A DNA stretch of 64,000 nucleotides, from the NCBI GenBank assembly GCA_036873755.1, contig JAVTVY010020251.1:19293-83292 (forward strand), in the 5' to 3' direction. The stretch is from Hanleya hanleyi (lineage: Eukaryota; Mollusca; Polyplacophora; Lepidopleurida; Hanleyidae). The notes beneath the pieces were generated by a model. It had not been told where the DNA came from. It did no database searches and saw only the letters and a list, made by a program, of their open reading frames with translations. Position 1 is the first letter of the stretch. Every line of letters starts with the position of its first letter. The translations under genes were made by a program, and so were the position numbers. Positions 23,716-37,127 of the stretch are shown piece after piece.

Positions 23716-26085
23716 GACAGGATGCGAAGTCAGGATGCGAAGGACGAAGGTAGGATTCGAAGCGCGAAGTCAGGATGCAAAGTGGCGAAGGCAGGATGCG
23801 AAGTGGCGAAACCAGTATGCGAAGCGCGAAGTCAGGATGCGAAGTGGCGAAGGCAGGATGCGAATTGGCGCAGCCAGGATGCTAAACGCGAAGTCAGGAT
23901 GCGAAATCAGAACAAAACAATGCAAAGACTGGAAGCGAAGCGCGAAGTCAGGATGCGGAGTCAAGATGCGATGTCGCGATGTCAGGATGCGAAGTGGCGA
24001 AGCCAGGATGCGAAGCACGAAGTCAGGATGCGAAGGCAGGATGCGAAGGACGAAGGCAGGATGCGAAGCACAAAGTCAGGATGCGAAGGCAGGATCCGAA
24101 GCGCGAAATCAGGATGCGAAACCAGGAAGGCAGGATGCGAAGCCGGGAAGGCAGGATGCGAAGTGGAAAAACAAGATCGCGAAGTCTGGATGATGCAAAG
24201 GCAGGATGCGAAAGACGAAAGCAGGATGTGAAGCTCGAAATCAGGGTGCGAAGGCAGGATGCGAAGTGCGTAGCCAGGATGCGAAGCGCGAAGTCAGGAT
24301 GCGAAGCGCAAAGCTAGGATGCTAACTCGCGAAGGTAGCATTCGACGGCAGGATGCGAAACGCGAAGTTACCGCACCTGACTTGCGAAGTGGCAAAACCA
24401 GGATGCGAAGGCAGGATGCGAAGTCGCGAAGGCAGGATGCGAAGTCGCGAAATCAAGATGCGAAGCGCGAGGTCAGGATGCGAAATCAAAACAAAACCAC
24501 GAAAAAGTCTGGAAGCGAAGCACAGTCAGGATGCGAAGGCAGGATCCGAAGCGCGAAATCAGGATGCGAAACCGGGAAGGCAGGATGCGAAGCCGGGAAG
24601 GCAGGATGCGAAGTGGCAAAACCAGGATGAGAAGCGCGAAGTCAGGATGCAAAGGCAGGATGTGAAGGACGAAAGCAGGATGCGAAGCTCGAAATCAGGA
24701 TGCGAAGGCAGGATGCGAAGTTGCGAAGGCAGGATGCGAAGTCGCGAAACCAGGATGCGAAGCGCGAGGCCAAGATGCGAAATCAAAACAAAACAACGAA
24801 AAAGACTGGAAGCGAAGCACAAAGTCAGGATGCGAAGGTAGGATCCGAAGCGCGAAATCAGGATGCAAAACCGGGAAGGCAGGATGCGAAGCCGGAAAGG
24901 CAGGATGCGAAGTGGCAAAACCAGGATGCGAAACGCGAAGTCAGGATGCAAAGGCAGGATGCGATGGACGAAAGCTGGATGCAAAGCTCGAAATCAGGAT
25001 GCGAAGGTAGGATGCGAAGTGCGAAGCCAGGATGCGAAGGGCGAAGTCAGGATGCGAAGCGCAAAGCTAGGATGCTAACTCGCGGAGGTAGGATTTGACG
25101 GCAGGATGCGAAACGCGAAGTTACCGCGCCTGACTTGCGAAGTGGCAAAACCAGGATGCGAAGGCAGGATGCGAAGTGGTGAAGTCAGGATGCGAAGCGC
25201 GAAGTCAGGATGCGAAGTCGCGAAGGCAGGATGCGAAGTCGTGAAATCAGAATGCGAAATCAAAACAAAACAATGCAAAAGACTGGAAGCGAAGCACGAA
25301 GTCAGTATGCGAAGGCAGGATGCGAAGCGCGAAATGAAGATGCGAAGCCGGGAAGACAGGATGCGAAGTGGCAAAACCAGGATGCGAAGCGCGAAGTCAG
25401 GATGCGAAGGCAGAATGCGAAGGACGAAGGCAGGAAGCGAAGCGCGAAATCAGGATGCGAAGCCAGGATGCCAAGCGCGAAGCCAGGATGCGAAGTCCGA
25501 TCCGAAGCGCGAATTTAGGATGCTAACTCGCGAAGGCAGGATTCGACGGCAGGATGTGAAACGCGAAGATACCGCACCTGACTTCGCCCCTTCGCATCCT
25601 GCCTTCCCGACTTCGCATCCTGACTTCGCGCTTCGCATCCTGACGTTGCATCCTGAATTCGCGCTTCGCATTCTGGATTCGCACTTCCCATCCGGCCTTT
25701 GCATCCTGACTTCGCGCTTCGCACCCTGCCTTCGTCCTTCGCATCCTGCCTTCGCATCCTGACTTCGTGCTTCGCATCCTGGCTTCGCCACTTCGCATCC
25801 TGCCATCGCGACAGCGCATCTTGACTTCGCGCTTCGCTTCCAGTCTTTGCATTGTTTTGTTCTGATTTCGCATCCTGACTTCGCGTTTAGCATCCTCGCT
25901 GCGCAACTTCGCTTCCTGCCTTCGCCACTTCGCATCCTGACTTCGCGCTTCGCATCCTGACAGCGCTTTGCATACTGGTTTCGCCACTTCGCATCCTACC
26001 TTCGCCACTTTGCATCCTGACTTCGCGCTCCGCATCCTACCTTCGTCCTTCGCATCTTGACTTCGCATCCTGCCTTCGTGTGTCG
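23705..26085. repeat. Central tandem array of element E with an orientation switch
   Basis: Words such as CAGGATGCGAAG and GCGCGAAGT fill 23,705-25,575 in one orientation and their reverse complement fills 25,580-26,085. A longer landmark (AAAACAAAACAA then CTGGAAGCGAAG) recurs near 23,912, 24,488, 24,787 and 25,264 and inverted near 25,850, giving a higher-order repeat. Long open frames rich in K, R, Q, D, A, S, G, C and E come from the periodicity and are not genes. Confidence 0.88.
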
Positions 26086-26256
26086 GTCCGTAATCATTAA
26101 CACAATACAGCGATGCCCCTTCTCGGCCATCATATAAAATACATTACATTATTTGTTTCCGAGAAAACGGGCAAAACGCATCTCCGGCAAACTAGGACCG
26201 GGAGTTTCTGGGGCCTATACGGGCCCTGGTCCCTCGCCTGTTGCTCTATGAGAATT

Positions 26257-28922
26257 CGCTTATTTTAACTTTTTGTTAATAAAGCGTATTCGTATCGTAC
26301 TGTTTTCTAATGTTCCAGTACGAAATACAACTAGAAAGTCAGATAGATTCAGGCATGACATGTGACTTTTTGACTGCGGCGATCTAGGATCCGGAGCTTT
26401 CCTGGCCTAGGCGGCCCCTGGACCCTTGTCGGTTGGACTGTCATAGTCGAACCCCCTATGAATTTTCACTAGATCCGCTCTTGAAGATGCATGTTTTATG
26501 TTCATGTATCTAACTGTCTAAGTATGATAAACGTTAAAATATCAGTTCCCTCTCCCCAAAGCCAACATGCTAACAAGTGGAATATAGGTGACCATTGCCA
26601 ACTAACATAATATACCTCGAAATAATTCCATAATAATTACGGGTGCATATATCTTTCCAGCTACATGAACGTCTCGAAACTAGACCTATACGTTGAACTT
26701 TGGGCAAAATACCGGCCCGAATATTTGCATTTAATATAATAAAATGAACCGTGGGCTACAGCTAATCCGCTAAGCTGATATGCTTGTACAACGAGAAGAA
26801 AGACTGGTGCAGTCTGCTATATGATTCGTTTTATTTGCAGAATTATTTAGGAAGTTGCTATCCGCAAGAAATTATTTCACTTAATAACCATTACCAGATC
26901 ACGAAGGCAGTAAAAGACAGAAATAAATTAACATTGAATGCGACAAGCGAATTCTTGTGGTTACAAATGTGCGTGAGTTTTTATTGCAGCTCAAGAAAAA
27001 CACTCGCGTGATTATTAATATGATAGATTAGGCTGAGATATTCAAATCGTTCTGTTTGCTTATATCGTCCGGTACTTCATTCACCACCCGGTAGGCCTAC
27101 TGTAAATTTGAAGTTAAATCAACACGTTTTCTACCAGTTTGTTTGCTTATACGGTGCACTGCTCAATATTTTCTATATCGTCTGTTGCACTCTCCTGTGA
27201 TGTCCCATACAATATTGTGTGTGTCCCATATAAATAACGGCTAAAATTTGCCGTTTCCTAACGTACCCGGTGTACGATTTTAATCACACAACCATCTGTC
27301 TAACTTGGAATCATCCTGCCTATCTTTCCTGGTCGGTATCCCCCGCTCTACTGTTAGAATCATACAACTGGCTGTGATCTTTTCGTTCTTACCGTGATAG
27401 AGATATTATACGCCGTTTTCTGTTACCGTCTGGTACGCTTTCGCAGTAGGGCATTTATTTTACAGCATTTCATCTGTTTTTTTTGTTTTTTTTGTTTTTT
27501 GTTTTTTTGTTTTTGTTTTTTTTATCGTTTTCTGATTAAATGTTCAAATTTTCTTCGCACTAGTTTGTTTTCTTGTACCCTCTGGTACTTTGTACACCGC
27601 TCGGTATTCTCTCCGATGTAGACTGTTGAAGTCCGATGCAAGATTTTGTAAATTATTCATGGTTTACCTGTAATCCATTACCTTATGGTACACCGCCCGG
27701 TACTTTTTACATCGTCCAGTACACCCTACAATAATCCGTAGGTTCTTCTAGTACTTTTTGAACCGCCCGATGACATTTATCGTTACCACAAATATGATAC
27801 ACAAAGGCAGAAAAATCACGCCAATGAAATGACAATATATACCTTAAATTTTATTATGCGAAATTAAGCATATTTTATTGTACATAATAGTATATACAAG
27901 CCTTATTCCAGGGGCTGGAGGAAATGAAGCTGTAAATGAAGAGGTGGATGACGTCACATCCGTGTCAAAGGTCACTTCCGGGGATGACATCACTTATGGT
28001 CACGTGTTCATATGACGTCACGGATGACTATATATGTGGATAAATCCCCGTCCATGTGACTTCCCAGTCAATACTAATCCCCAGTTTCATTCACTGGGAA
28101 TCGTCGGGAATGTCCAGTAATCTTAAGGTAAGACCCGGTCATCTCCGGGAATGTCCGGAGAACAGTGTACCACCGAGTTCAATCTTCATCCGTCACGGTT
28201 ATAGCCATACATACATTATGCATTGTCATACATGCAGCGATACTATGGACACTCATCAACCCAGCTAATACAGCGCCTTGTGACCCATCCAAGTCTTGAC
28301 CAATCTCAGCGTCGCTTAACGAGAACCTAGACTTCTCCGTACTTAATATGAACGGTTGAAAATACCCCGGGTTGCATCAGATGTTGGATGGCTGATATAT
28401 ATACTTGGGACCTGATAGTCCCAGTAGGAACCCACTCTGTCTGACTGGAAATTAGCCTGGTTTTATGTTTACTATGATTTATCCTTTTAATTTGGTGATA
28501 ATGTTATTAGATTATTAGATGTTTGGATAATGGACGCGGAAATTCTTTATTGGACGACGGCTGAATTTCATATCATGTCATACTATCTTCAATTCGTGTC
28601 ACTCTTTAAATTGATATGAATTGTCCTATTTGTCATAATATCTATATCATATATTTGTGCTGATTTTTTTAACCTTATAAAGTTATGCTGTTTTCCACTA
28701 TCTGCGGACCATTATCTGCGTTTCATTGGATTGTCACTGGACTACCATGCCAGTGGTGCATTCAACTTATACTCCGCATACAATATAATCACATATTATA
28801 TAACTAGGAAAGCCAAATAACATCGTGTCAAGTTGAAAATCCTCATTGGGCGATATGAAAAGAATCCGAAGGACAGGGGCGGCGGGGGCAATAGTCCGTG
28901 ATTTCACACTGCAGACATTTCG
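26257..28922. other. 2.7-kb segment within the right arm of E
   Basis: Interrupts the arm between GAGAATT and TCGCCATTCAG. It holds a T-rich stretch (27,475-27,530), several ACCGCCCGGTACT-like words at 27,050-27,770, a promoter-like stretch at 27,945-28,135 and a direct repeat of 19,615-19,745. No protein recognised. Confidence 0.55.
27945..28135 (+). promoter_or_regulatory. Possible promoter and first exon
   Basis: Three ATGACGTCA-type or related sites are followed by CTATATATGTGG (28,028), an ATG at 28,056 and a splice-donor-like AAGGTAAGAC near 28,126. This resembles a compact host or viral promoter, but no downstream exon is recognised, so the call is weak. Confidence 0.25.
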
Positions 28923-31000
28923 CCATTCAGATACCCCCACCCCTCACCCCCCACCCACCGCGGACATTTTCCCCGGCAGATATTTCCCCCTTCCTATTTA
29001 TTCTTGGATTACGGCTTAGTACTAATGTTTTACAAAGTAGAACTATTGATAAATTCAAATTGTAGAAAAAAATAAATTAAAAACAAATAGGAAAAAAATG
29101 CTCACAATTGTTTTTGTCAATATTTCAACCTTGGTACACATTCGTACGAATTCAAAGCACAAGAATGTACAGAAAGGGGTAAATGTCCTTAGAGGGAAAT
29201 GTCTGTAAGGGGAAATGTCCGAGCAGGAAAAGTCCGTAGGGGGAAATGTCTGAAGGGGAAATGTCCGCTTACCAAGCTGGTGATATGTATATATTTATCG
29301 AAAATCAATTTTGTTACGAAAAAACAGTAATTGTTTAATTTTTGACGATCTGCACATTTTGTCTTTGACGTTTGTTCGATATCAATCAAATGATCTAAAC
29401 TGGATATACACTAATACTTGAATCCCAACAATAAAGTTAATGATCTCAATCCCGGACTTAATTATAATTGAAGGTAATCCGTGAAAAATATATTTTACCA
29501 GATATCAGCGACATATGGATCTGATCTCTTCCCGAAGCCTACAGCCTGTTGCAGTTCAATTTATAACTGGTTTAATTTTGGGGAATATGCAATATGCATC
29601 ACATTATCACAGAAAGGAATATTATATCACATCGATTATATTTCTGGCAGCTTGAGGTTAAAACTACAAATGTGATTCAGTTTTCATTTATCAAAAATAT
29701 ATCCCTTGTTGTAAGCATGGGAAAGAGTGCAAAAGTAAGAACCGCAAATTCAAGCCTGCCGCTGCTATCGGGGCACATCTATTTAGGACTGACTTCATTT
29801 ATCTCGGGAATCCAGGATTTGGCCTTTTCAATCTATGTTTACCAAGGAAGACATTTACTAAACCGCACATATAAAAGATATGTGGTATTCAAACAAAAAA
29901 TACATGTAACTTTGCCCTGGAAAATAATTTGGATAATATGTATCGACATAGGATAATGATAATAAGATTAGATTAGATTAGATATCTAACCTCACCCGGA
30001 TATAATAAATTCACAATGTCTCATTGATTCCATGGGCTAAAATGAGGAGAGGCAGCGTAACTTTGCTCGATCCTTCCCACTCCCGCATCCCCCCAACCCA
30101 CATCATCACCCCAGACCAATACGCTGAATTATATCATTGGGAAGATATACCAACGTTAATTTGAAAATGCCGCTGTATGCGTTGAAAGGAACGTTCCTGT
30201 AATATCCCAATATTAATACCTTCCACTCCTCATTAATTATGATATATACATATTCCATTTCTGCCAGAATAACTGGGTGTGCGCTCGCGATATTTATAGA
30301 CACCAAATCTGTTCGAAAACAAACACTATGTATCAGCATATATTATGATAAGTCATAAGATGAACCTAAGATGTTTTAAGATGAAGTCTATAAAACATTT
30401 AGAATGCCTTGAATATAAAGAAGGCCATACTGTACTCCACATCAAGTTTCCTCTCGTGTTCAAAGTTACTTGAAGTGATTACATCCTAGAACGCCTTTAA
30501 TCGTCAAAACAGATCAGATCTACAACTTATGTGGACGTTTGGGGCGTTTACTGATTTCCGATCATATTTGGTGATTAACAGTAGATATGGATAGCTCAAC
30601 CGCGGTATCGTCTGCGCGTCACCGATAATGCCGATAAGAGACACACACGTCCTGCCTCACGAACATTTATCTCTACCACTGCCTCTGCCCTTGACATCAA
30701 AGGCCGATCGCGCTGATATAATCGGTGATTTATTTGTCACCACTAACGGAAACACATTTTGGGCACCTAAACGCTGATTTTTACGAACGTCACCAATATA
30801 ATCAGTTTAAGGGGACGATAAGACTGGTGACATTAAGGAAAATCAGCAGTATGGGTTAGTGTCAAAACGGAACGCACAATACCGCTAGTGGTGACGTTTT
30901 CTTGAAATCATCGATTGCGTCGAAACAAGACCAGTAGGAAAACGGGGCAAGTTACTGGTGATTTTTTGGCACTTTGTCACCACAGCTTGTTCACAGTGTG

Positions 31001-33250
31001 ATAGGCGAAAATATTGATAATCGTATGCTTATTCATGTGATATAAGAACTATTGGAGAATACCTGTACATAGAGTGAGCAAGGTAACCAGTATCACCAGT
31101 CGGAAGTCCATGTTTCACCTTGATGTTGTATATCTGTATGAAACAAAGTATAAAGGTACTATCAATATTCTTTTATGCATATATATGATGGTGACAAAAT
31201 CATGTCGCCAGTCATTCTATAATGGTAGATGGCTGGTTACATCATGCTGAATCTGTCTTATTCTCTCCGATGTACTATTTACATCCATGGAAGAAACGTT
31301 ATACTTTATAGGATGAAACACTAATAGTACAGCTCCAAAATATGTTTATTCAATAGCTTTGTCTAACAGTACCACCCCTTCTCCTCAAAATGGGGTGTTC
31401 TTCACATCCATATTTGGAAATAAAGTTCTGCTAGAAAAATGACATCATTAAGATTAAGCTGTGTTACCCGATATACTTGTACTGGTCGGTCTGCATGGAA
31501 ACGTTATTCGAAAACAAAACAGGCCGGAGTCAATATGCATTTTTTTTATTGCGCAACCATTAATCAATACCTTATCTTGTATTAACTTATTTCGGTGTAT
31601 CGGTTAGAGTGTCCTTTGGGGTGAATTTATCATACCATTTTCTTTACATTCACCTGATACCGCTTATCTTTTAAAAACCACGAATACGAAGATAAGTATT
31701 TCGACGGCTTCCGCCCATTCGCACTGAATTGAACTTAATTTATTAACCCTTCAATCCCTATCGAGACAGGAGAGTAAAAAGGAGATATAATAATGACTAG
31801 ATGACGACTGTATACAAGTGTCTAAAGGTGAACTCATGCTAAATTTTACGAAACAGAAGAAATGTGCACTGACGTCTGCACAAACTACAACTTCCTGAAT
31901 CTTGATAACACAATATCAATGAATTCAGCAAGATTTGCCAAATGACAAACTTCATTAGTTACCCGATCCACCGCTAGGGGGCGCTGTTCTGAATAGCTAA
32001 CTGAATAGCTAACTGGCTATTTCAACCCCTTTCCCGACCGAATTTCCCCTCGATACTTGGAACAGCAACTATGTTAGACGAGCTCTACTGGATGACACCA
32101 TTAGTTTCTCGATCCGCCGAGAGAACTGTTTGTTTATCGCTACGCTACGCGACCTCGTCATTATTTACCCACTCATATGATACAAGCATATCCAAGCAGT
32201 TATCATATTCATGTATCAGTGTATGGTATAAATCATCTGCAAGGATCAGAAACATGTTTAGTGATATTTAGTTCAAGTTGCCACATGAACAGGTACAATA
32301 AAAGCGTACCTGGAATACAACACATATCACGAATCGTTAGAGTTTTGGTATGTGCTTTAGAATAGGTTAACCGGAAGACTATACTGTGAAGTCATCCGAC
32401 TCTGTCAGTATGTCGGCACCTCTTCCCACTTCCCTTATATGTGTTGTAATCTATATGGTGCAGGCTCGAACTTTCAGACAAGTGAAATTTATGATGAGGT
32501 AGCTGACGACGAAGCAGGTAGGATATTGACCGATGGAATAGGAGATGACGGTGATGAATAAGTGATCTTTATAAGGAGCATGTGCCTCAAAAAAGTGTCT
32601 GCTGCGCTGAATATATTCCTACATGTTGAATGCCATTTCCCTGAGAGTATAATGCTAACTGCTCCACAAAAGATTTGACCAAATATAGGAAAATACCGTT
32701 CTTTTATTTCAACACCGCAGAAGTCACGGATGAACATATAAAGTCTGTGAAGCCGCTCATTTTCACAAATAGTTACTTTATCTACAGGTTCATCAGTTCA
32801 GGACCATGATCACTTTCACTGTTCATGGTGGACACTGAAGCTAAACGCTCTTTAACATTTGGAGAACATAACTCGATGTATACTTTTCTTATTACTGCTC
32901 ACTTGACAAATTATATAATCCAACCACATAATGGCATACTTTCTTTACTCGGATTGGCTGGCATTCATGATTATGTCGGTACACGATTCACAAGGTTTAT
33001 CGGGAGAAGGAAGTAAACATGCCTTCGTCGCAATATCTGTTGTGGCGACTACTGCGTAAGCGGTCGTTAGTTTAAGAGGCCATAAGTAGAAATACACGAG
33101 CCGTCCTGATTGATTTAATAAATCACCCCTGAGCACAGAACGATTGGCCGTGAATCCACCTCGAGAATATCGAGAAAAAATGCAAAGAACCATGTTGTCT
33201 AATCAAAAAAACACAATCTCTCTCCATATGGTCTCTTATTTCTTATCCGA
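31001..33250. other. Gene-free host-like sequence
   Basis: No gene recognised. Contains the second copy (32,260-32,460) of the dispersed repeat at 22,690-22,890. The small open frames (for example 32,489-32,737 minus) have no motifs. Confidence 0.5.
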
Positions 33251-33254
33251 GTAT

Positions 33255-33484
33255 GGCGTATAACGTTCGGCACACAAGTTCCAGTCAGATCACCGAAATT
33301 AAGCAACGTTAAGCTCGGTCAATACTTGGATGGGTGACCGGGTGCTGTACTGGCTGAGCTGATCAGTGTCCAGAATAATAGGAACTGTGGACTCTCGTGT
33401 TCTGGCACATGTAGCCACCGTCGTGATATGGCTGATAACATGTTGAAAACGACGTTAAACCCTACTCATTCACTCACTCACTTT
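33255..33484 (+). mobile_element. SINE with 5S-rRNA-derived head
   Basis: 33,281-33,350 matches the internal-promoter half of 5S rRNA (GATCACCGAAATTAAGCAAC, ACTTGGATGGGTGACCG, GGTGCTGTACT). It is followed by a body and the tail GACGTTAAACCCTACTCATTCACTCAC. 5S-headed SINEs are known in metazoans, and this type of GTTAAACC plus ACTC tail is frequent in mollusc SINEs from memory. Not a functional 5S gene: the 5' third of 5S is absent or diverged. Confidence 0.8.
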
Positions 33485-33489
33485 ATTCT

Positions 33490-36400
33490 TATCAGTGCAA
33501 TATCAGTCGGTGTCTGTGTGTCACCAATTGTCGACTAATGATTTTCCCTAGCAACTGATACTTTGGGACTGATATATGAAACAAAAACATGACATGCTAC
33601 AATTCTACGCCATATAGTTCCCATTTATAGACCATATACCAAGATCTTGAAAGTGCTGTAGTTGCCATTTTAATTCACAAATCTGACAAGAAAATTTTCA
33701 CTATATATTTGCTTGATAGTAGGTACCTAGATACACCTTTCTAGATATGGTGGACTTTCCGAAAGATATGGGAAAAGGTCTTATTTTGCGGGACCGGTCT
33801 TATTTTTTTTATTGATCAATTTTACTTAATATATTTGGTACACTTTTGAAGCCGAATGATTGGTTTTGTTACCTGAATGACTTGGATTTTCATTCGTTCA
33901 CTAAATATGTCAGTAGAGGTCAAAATATCATTACCTACTTTTTCTATATATCGATATATCCCGTGATTGAATAGCCTTAGAGATTTCCAAATCACGTTTG
34001 AACCTGAATATATTGAAGGAGGGCGACTGGAGCTGGTTTCAAGCCAAACTCTGACACGCTTGCCTTAATATATTGTGACAAACTCGGGGGGTGGATTTAC
34101 TCACATGGCCAAATCTGAATTTCTCATAAGTCTATTTTATAATTCTTAATGGCACATGGGTGAAGATGTAACATCGCATGCATCGCATGCATGTAACTGG
34201 AAAATCACATGGTGATATGACTCGAACTCCCGTGGCGTACGTCACCAACCGCCTTGTCAGACAAACGCTCTAGCCCATTACAACACATCCCCTCGCCAAA
34301 CATGATGGTGAATACGACTATATGCGGAAATTGCAAACATATGACCATTTAGAAACCCGTTCCTCCTCACTTACCAAATCCTACATAGACAATCGTCTTG
34401 CTTTAAATAATCCCTATATACCCATCTTCAATGAACAGTATTTTTGGGATGCCTTATGTGTTTGTCAGTTTCTTCTATCTTCTTCCGCTTCTCCCGCATC
34501 TTCTTCTTTCCCCACTTTTCTTTTCCGTCGGTAACATGTGAATGCATTTGTCAATCAACTGGGAACTGGGTTTTTATCTACAAATCCCCTTGTATGCAAA
34601 TTTTCCTTTTGTTCAGCCTTTTCCGTCGGATAACTTCCGAATGCCTTCGTCAATCAACTTCAAATTTGTTGTGCGTATTGCTTCTGTCTAGAGGAAGACA
34701 CCTATTGTTTGTCAGATCTGTCCGAAAATGGATATTTGTGTTTTTTTTAAACAATATCTATTATATGCAAATTTTCAATCTGGACCTATGGTAAAGTGGC
34801 TGTCTGTGTTTGGGTACAAATTTCCATTTCTCATTTGCATAGATAGCACATCAGTGATTGATCCACAGTCAGGACTCAGAAAGGTCACTGTTGGGGGTCA
34901 AAATACTGACTGGCCTTTGGCTCAATGTGTGACCTCTGAATCCAAATGCATTTAAAGTACATTCAGTTCCTGGTTCACAAGTATGCTAGTCAATTGTGTA
35001 CAGTATGGTGATATAAGGTCCTGGAACATGTGTATATACATTCCTCTTACAATGAATAAAACAGAGGCCTTGCAGATTTTAAAGCCACGGAGATAGATAC
35101 ATTAATTCAAGAACATTTCGGTGCCAAATCCAGGAGGTGGAGGTAACAAGACCATGTATTTTTTTGTGCCTTTAGTTAAAATTTCATTTCCGGACAATTA
35201 TTCCTGAAAAACTGAAGAGATTTTTATCGAGCCTGTAGCTCTAGCTGTGGGAGACTCGATATAGGGATCTAAATGATGTCTGTGGATGTCCGTTTTCCTA
35301 TTCCTGTTCTTTGGCCTGTCCCTGTTCGAAAAAGTTGTTAACGTTTTGGACTTAGAAAATTGTTCCTGTCCCCAGCTTCTCGGCCTCACGCTATGTCTCC
35401 TGATCGGACGTGACACACCATGCCATGGTGTATTCATTAAATCAATTTTGGAAACCGCAATGCCTTTGTGTATACCTTTCTCGTGAGAACGGAACAGAAC
35501 TTCAATTTGATAAGAAGGTATTTTGTGAATAACGATTCATAGCAGGCAATGGTATGGCACTATGTTGTATGGCATATGGTTCCGCTATTAAAACAGTTCC
35601 CATTCTACCAGGAAAATGTGCCAGAATGTACCATGGTATATTGGGGCAATTGTAAAATGGATTTTGTCATGGGTGAACCATGTCATACTTCGGTTTCACA
35701 ATTATCGTGTACTTTCCTGCTACATGTACTAAGGTAATTCGGTCGATTTTGGCATCCCACGATTGGTTAAACTGTGGTATAATTTTACTATCGTATATAA
35801 TGGCTGTACCAGTCTCATGCTATGGCATTTTGGAGAAACATCGTGATTCCTCTCTGTACACTACTGAATGGCCACCAAAAGAAATAGCTTTATAACAAAA
35901 CTGTCTTACTACAGTTGCCGAGATATGGATCTGTGACAGAGAATTGGCAGTCTTCTTGGCCCTAAAACACAAACACAAGAATGTTCAATCGATGAGCCGT
36001 ATTTTAACAAAAACTGGAATTCTGATGATGGGATGCCCACCATTTGTCGGTGAGATCTCAAAACTTTTACACAAAGTAGTCTCCCTTGTATGGCGACTGA
36101 TACATTCACATTTTGACTTGCTGTGACACATTCATTACATTCCTTCGGTATATTTGTGCGATAGTTTTCTGCCATTGCTTCTGTGCTTTCTTTTAAACGC
36201 ATCGTATACCTGTATAACTGCATATACAAAGCAGATTCATTGTGGAAGAAAAGCAGGCCGAGTTGCATATAAATTACATATATGCGTACAATGTTATTCT
36301 CTCAACGGTATTGGAAGACGGATGCGGTCATTCGCGTTTTCGCCTTTTCCACCTGGTATTTCTGTAAAACGCTACTAATGTATTACAATCTAATGAGATT

Positions 36401-37120
36401 TTAGTTTGAACAGTCAACTCTCGTGGAATAAATTACTCATTGTGGAAATACATCGATTTGGAAAATTACCACATGATATTCACCATCTGCATGCAGGACA
36501 TACAGGACGCTTACATGGTGCAATAAAGACAAGTGATATTACAGTGCTAGACATCACATTATCAAGTTCCTGTTGCTTCTCAGCAAAATGCATTGAAGCA
36601 ACAGGAACCCGCATTTGAGCGTGACATCATGGCAGTAAACTTGTGATATAGATGAAGTTAACAAAAAAGTGCATTATAATTAGTCATTCAAAGTACCCAA
36701 ATCATCTCGTGTGCACGGTGATTCATTGGATGTAGAATTTCAGCAATTCGAGGCGTATCCTCATTATCATAATGTACCAACCGTACTGAGCATTCTTAGT
36801 GATATTCAGGTGAAATTGAAAGAACAAATGGTAATAATTCATAATGTTCCGTAGGCAGGACCGATTTCTCAGCTCAGTATGACTGGAGATGGTGCTGAAC
36901 TAACTCAGTTTCCGAGCCTCGATGACATTTGATGCTCCAAATAATCCAAATGGTTCACCCCACAATTATGCTCCCGCTCACGACATGCTCGTATGTTTAT
37001 AACCGGCCATATTTGGAGTTTCTATACAAGGGGAATTATTCTCCGATTCTTTTAGTCGAATATAAATGAAATGTATCTATATTTAGAATCAAAATAATAT
37101 ATGTATATTAAACTGTGAGG
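33490..37120. other. Gene-free sequence between SINE and element F
   Basis: No gene recognised. Apart from the tRNA-like element at 34,195-34,300, I see an imperfect duplication of a TTTTCCGTCGGWTAAC-containing unit at 34,520-34,660. Open frames up to 119 codons (35,909-36,268 minus) have no recognisable domain. Confidence 0.45.
34195..34300 (-). mobile_element. tRNA-like SINE head
   Basis: On the minus strand TGGGCTAGAGCG resembles an A box and GGAGTTCGAGTCA, about 40 bp later, a B box, with GACAAGGCGGTTGGTGAC between. No convincing cloverleaf with a CCA-compatible acceptor stem is seen, so a tRNA-derived SINE fragment is more likely than a tRNA gene. Confidence 0.5.
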
Positions 37121-37127
37121 TCGCTTT

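Larger units (their letters stand above)
26080..31000 (-). repeat. Right arm of fold-back element E, interrupted
   Basis: Mirror of the left arm: 26,080-26,257 matches 23,540-23,705, and 28,922-31,000 matches 20,567-22,510 plus 23,393-23,560, both inverted. The outer end is CTTGTTCACAGTG near 30,997. 26,257-28,922 is absent from the left arm. I did not find a clear target-site duplication. Confidence 0.8.

Noticed and set aside
23660..26068. Long basic open frames with KSGCEARSQDAK-like repeats
   Set aside because: Created by a short-period tandem array, open in multiple frames and on both strands.
23705..26085. CRISPR array
   Set aside because: Repeats are not separated by unique spacers of constant length, the words are irregular and merge into each other, and the context is eukaryotic.
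33281..33350. Functional 5S rRNA gene
   Set aside because: Only part of 5S is recognisable, with substitutions, and it is followed by a SINE body and tail rather than a terminator.
34195..34300. tRNA gene
   Set aside because: A and B box-like words are present but no convincing acceptor or anticodon stems.
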